Source: Pelecanus crispus
Taxonomy: Eukaryota > Chordata > Aves > Pelecaniformes > Pelecanidae
NCBI RefSeq assembly: GCF_030463565.1
Contig: NC_134655.1
Location: 9,498,372-9,562,371, forward strand
Direction: 5' to 3'
Length of the DNA stretch: 64,000 bases
Positions 52,382-64,000 of this stretch are shown piece by piece (the first letter of the stretch is position 1; each line of letters starts with the position of its first letter). The translations under genes were made by a program, and so were the position numbers. The notes under the pieces are model-generated. The model saw nothing but the letters and a program-made list of their open reading frames with translations, was not told where the DNA came from and did not search any database.

Positions 52382-53059
52382 CTACAACAGCTGTGGAAGG
52401 TACCTAGCATGCCCCAGGTAGGGGTCCAAGGCCATTGCCCGCAGCTCCCCTGTTTGCACCACGAGTGCCAGTCGGGCAGTGGTGGTACGGTGGAGTTTGG
52501 CCCCGAGGTGGCCTCGGCGCAGACAGAGCAGCGGCCGCTGCCAGCACAGCTGGAGAGGTGGGAGGTGCAGCCCTGGAGCAAAGGGACTGTTGGGCACGGC
52601 CGGCGCGGCGCGACCTGGTGAAGCGGCAGCGGCACCCTGGACGCCAGCCGGGCCGGGGCTGCTGTGCTGCGGCAGAAGGGAGGGGGCCAGAGGACGGAGC
52701 TGCTCCCTGCCTGCTGCTGCCGCAGGGTCCGAATTTGTCAGAGCAGCGGTGCGCGCAGGCGTAGAGGCACGTCTGGCTCCTGTAGCTGCCTTGGCACGTT
52801 GCTTGGCAGGGGCGGTCTCCCTGGGTGCAGAGGTGTGCAAGTTCTCCCTTGGACCTGCTGGGAACAGGCCGCTCTCCTCCTCAGCAGTGGTTTCCCATGC
52901 AAGCTCCACATCTGCTCTTCTTTTCTGGTGGTGTGCATGCAAATCCATGTCCAGTGGAAGTCCTGCTGGTGTTTGATTTTTTGGACCAAAGCTTCACTTA
53001 TACTTCATTAGCAGATGCAGAAAACGTCTTCTAAAATTGGGGTTGTAGTAGAAGTGAAA
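52382..53059 (-). pseudogene. HSFX-like: HSFX-like exon 2
   Basis: 226 codons including the TAG at 52382-52384. Codons 1-21 encode the conserved FYYNPNF block; codon 22 is TGA where the family has Arg, consistent with CGA changing to TGA by CpG decay. The frame then stays open for 203 more codons: QKRRADVELAWE, an alanine/proline-rich middle and a C-terminus ending RYLPQLL. That the frame is long and open beyond the TGA suggests the mutation is recent, or that GC-rich composition keeps stops rare. Confidence 0.8.
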
Positions 53060-53703
53060 CTAAAACATGCAAAGAAAAAGAGTGAGTTGCCACCACCTTG
53101 AGACTGGAGACTGTCACAAAGATACGAGAACTAAGAATTTTAACTGCAAAAGAAAAATGTGGATGTTAAAAAGGACTATCGGGGCATTCTAAACCTGAAG
53201 TTCAGGCTGAATAAAAGGGTGCAATACAGTCCTGTGAAGTAGTAACCAGCCTTGTGTTTTTGCTGCTTGGTAGCAGAGAAGCATAGGACTTTCAAAAGCA
53301 TACAGACTGATTTAGAAACCCAAATACCATTACTTTTCAGAAACTTTAGCGTGGAATGAACATGTAGGTAACTATATGATCCTGGAATGTACCATCTCAG
53401 CCTTCAGGAAATGCCACAAGAAAACTGTGCATCTGGTACAGCAAGACACATAGCAAATACAAAAAAAAAAATCCCGATACGATGAGAATATCTTTTCATT
53501 TTATGTGTTCAAAGTCATTGGAAATAGCCAACGTATATTTTATCAGCACTTCTACATTCAAACTCGTGAATGTGAGCTGAGAAACAAATGACAATCAGAA
53601 CATCTGCTACCATCCTTGTCTCCTGTTTAGTAAAGGCTTATTTCACTGGAACAGAAATCTGTCCCCCTAGAATATTCCGAGTGTTAGTTTGCATCCAACA
53701 TAC

Positions 53704-54262
53704 CTCCACAGCTGTTTCTTCTGCTAGCAAGTCATTGCGCGAGCCTGATTTTGGAAAATCCCACAGCTTTCTGGTGCATCCGTTCAGACGGAGCTCATGA
53801 GTGAAGCTTTTCATGCTCTCACTTTCAAAAATTCTCAGACGTCCTCTCCTTGCTAGTACTTCCTCTTCAAACAATTCTTCATGAATCACTACACACTTCC
53901 CGTTGTCCCCCCCAGCAAAGGGACTCAAACCGATCGCTTTCAACAACGTCCCAGAGCTTCTTCAGAAAGCTGAGGCGTGTAGAGGCATCGCCTTTGCTAG
54001 AGCTCTCCTCAGATGAATTCAGACGCCCTCTTTCTGACCGGGGTCGCTTAGTCAAAGTTTGTAAAGACTTTTCTTCTACTGGAGGTCCAAAGGCAGGGTC
54101 ACCAGCTGCTCTCTTGTCGCATGCTGGAGGGAGAGAAGTCGAGCCTGACGAATTAACTCCCCTGGCCAGAACAGAATTGCATGATGTTCCCCGATGAGGA
54201 AAGCTCCATTTTAAATTCTTTTCTCTCAGTTTGAGTAAATTTTTCAGTTGAAGCCATCTACC
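53704..54262 (-). pseudogene. HSFX-like: HSFX-like exon 1 (DNA-binding domain)
   Basis: The domain frame is open from 54262 (just after a TAA) down to the G run. It includes a basic stretch TKRPRSERGR and a serine/glutamate-rich linker before the domain at about 53968. After the one-base shift the frame continues through RIFESESMKSF to AEETAVE at the donor. In the recognition helix the usual F-x-R-Q-L-N-x-Y-G-F reads FTHELRLNGC, so the conserved Arg, Asn, Tyr and Phe are all replaced. The first ATG nearby, at 54257-54255, opens a different frame (MASTEKFTQTERKEFK) that stops after 34 codons. Confidence 0.8.
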
Positions 54263-55739
54263 TTAGCAGCTAGACTGTCCTGCCAGACAGGCAGCTGAAA
54301 GGAAGTGACCAACTGACTGAGAATCCCAAGGGAGAATTCTCAAACATCATATGACACCCATGCTGCGCTGCCATGACATCACAGAGCAGCGTCCATTTCC
54401 TAGTGATGTGAAGTGGCAGCAGTAAGTGCTAAATAGCACTTGCTTTTCATTTACAGATTTTATGTCTCAGGAGCCAAAAAGTAAATAAAACTGCAATGAA
54501 ATTTTAGATGTAGTAATTGGACAGTGCTGTGCTGGGTTGCAGCCAGTAGCTGGTCCACAGGGAGGAAGAGGGAGGTCTGCAGCATTAGGAGTGAAAGCAC
54601 CACATCTCTGAAGTTTTTCAGGTGTGCACCTTTCACACATACAGAAATATCTGTACACTCTTTCCTCTTATCTCATTGCCATGCTAACACTAAGGAAATA
54701 CCCGTCATATTTAAGCTACCTAAACTGTGCGTTCACTTAAACACAAAGAGCAGCTGCAATGATGTGGGAGTATCCAACATCTGTTGTTGCAAGCTACTGG
54801 AGGACAGGTTTCAAAGACTAAATTTCTTAAAAGCGCCTGGAAGTCCAAGACAGTCTGTCAAAGGAGGTCTTTCTTCAAACCAGAACATGCTATACCAACA
54901 TCAATGAGTTCCCATCTTGAGAAGTTTAATCATTTACACCAACACAAAGTTGGTAGTGAAGACCAAGCTGTGATATTTCTAGCAGCTGTAAAACCTACTA
55001 CCAATGTTTCTGGCATAGACTGCACACACAATGGAAGAGGGAGCAGCTTATTAAACAGCCAGTCTAATGGAAGAATGGTGTACATGCTGCTCAAGAATTA
55101 AAACATGAAACTGGGAAAGCAACAAAAGCAACACTTAACTCCCAAGCCAGTGCAAGAGTTGAACTACTTCAATAAAACTTATATAGCTAACTCAAAAACA
55201 TGATGTAAGTTGCTATACATTCTACTTCTCCCAAGAAAAGCTTTCCAGTCTTGCCTGAGAAGTGCAACACTCCTGTGCCTCTGTGGTTATGACAATGATT
55301 GTGGCTGAACAGAAAGAGAAGTAAAGAGGTACGATGCTAAGACATCCCCAAAGCATTTAAAACAGACATGGGAATCAAGTGTATATTTAGGAGCTAAGAG
55401 ACACCTGGAATAGCATAGGCATTTCATACAGGGTTTTTAAAAAAATACTTTTAGATAATACTTATACTGTACACAAGACTTTTAAACAATATATTACACT
55501 GCTAAAATGTTCATATAAATACTATACAGGCAAGCGTGCAACCAACCCATTAGGAAGGTTTCCAAATTAGACCACCACGTATCTCTGGAAAAGCTCTCAG
55601 ATTATCTTCAAGATCTCCCATTTGTGTAATCCAAGCCACTGATTCAGCAATACCTATTTTAAAGTAATTGGGACAAGGCATGAGATGAAATACATTTGTC
55701 TGCTGATTCCCAGTTCCAGTGTAATATGCTACTGTCATC
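54263..55739 (-). other. TMEM185A 3' untranslated region and HSFX-like upstream region
   Basis: This gap lies between the TMEM185A stop and the HSFX-like gene, both on the - strand. It must contain at least part of the TMEM185A 3' untranslated region, but I could not pick out its poly(A) signal. Near the HSFX-like end is a CRE-like TGACATCA at 54374-54381, with a related inverted word TGATGTGA at 54404-54411, which may be promoter elements. No coding exon is seen. Confidence 0.4.
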
Positions 55740-63927
<8,188 letters not shown>

Positions 63928-64000
63928 TTAATCAGGTTACCTCCTCACAGAAAATGTGTGTTAAACTTTGCAAGGAATCAAATCAGTTCTGGAGAGTCAA

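Larger units (their letters stand above)
52382..54262 (-). pseudogene. HSFX-like: HSFX/HSFY-type heat-shock factor gene, frame broken
   Basis: Two coding exons, 54262-53704 and 53059-52382, read on the - strand. Exon 1 holds an HSF-type winged-helix DNA-binding domain starting SFLKKLWDVVESDRFESLCW and continuing NGKCVVIHEELFEEEVL. Exon 2 opens with FHFYYNPNFRRRFLHLL, which matches the FYYNPNFKRG block of HSFY and its HSFX relative. Donor GTGGAG|GTATGT and acceptor TGTTTTAG are intact, and the junction is phase 0 in both exons, so this is not a retrocopy. Two lesions break the frame: a run of seven G (+ strand C, 53917-53923) where six would keep frame, and a TGA at 52994-52996. No ATG is in frame with the domain. 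HSFX/HSFY are testis-expressed in mammals. The same neighbours flank HSFX in human Xq28. A sequencing slip in the G run is possible, but the TGA is independent of it. Confidence 0.85.

Noticed and set aside
52409-53034. Several + strand frames of 70-165 codons
   Set aside because: They are antisense shadows of the GC-rich HSFX-like exon 2, which has splice-site, homology and poly(A) support on the - strand.

Overview
This is a stretch of bird nuclear genome, most likely from a neoavian species rather than a chicken relative. The evidence is long AT-rich non-coding sequence, CR1 LINE fragments of the avian type, two solo LTRs of a family I know from neoavian genomes (beginning TG-TCCTGGTTTCGGCTGGG and ending in CATGACA), and three spliced genes whose order matches human Xq28. 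In birds this block is expected on chromosome 4/4A; that placement is inference.

Positions 1 to about 48,360 contain no protein-coding exon that I can support. This part holds a sense CR1 3' end (3793-3977), an antisense CR1 fragment (about 24336-24630), two solo LTRs (19346-19938 and 40036-40606), short tandem duplications, two foldback hairpins and simple repeats. One exon-like GC-rich island (11562-11663) is worth a transcript check.

A strong CpG island (about 48360-49520) leads into EOLA1 (formerly CXorf40A) on the + strand. It has two coding exons (49521-49773 and 51156-51373) encoding a 156-residue ASCH-domain protein. Convergent to it, on the - strand, is a two-exon heat-shock-factor gene of the HSFX/HSFY type (about 54262 down to 52382). 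Its splice sites and poly(A) signal are intact, but a one-base expansion of a G run and an in-frame TGA break the frame, and its DNA-recognition helix has changed. Next, also on the - strand, are coding exons 2 to 7 of TMEM185A (63835 down to 55740). The first coding exon lies beyond the right edge of the window; the visible exons give residues 13-350 of a protein with the family's usual 350 residues.

The order EOLA1 - HSFX-like - TMEM185A is the same as in human Xq28, where HSFX copies sit among MAGE-A genes between the EOLA genes and TMEM185A. The main result of this window is therefore the single-copy avian counterpart of the HSFX/HSFY progenitor, caught in or near pseudogenisation. I see no bacterial-style operon, CRISPR array or novel gene system.
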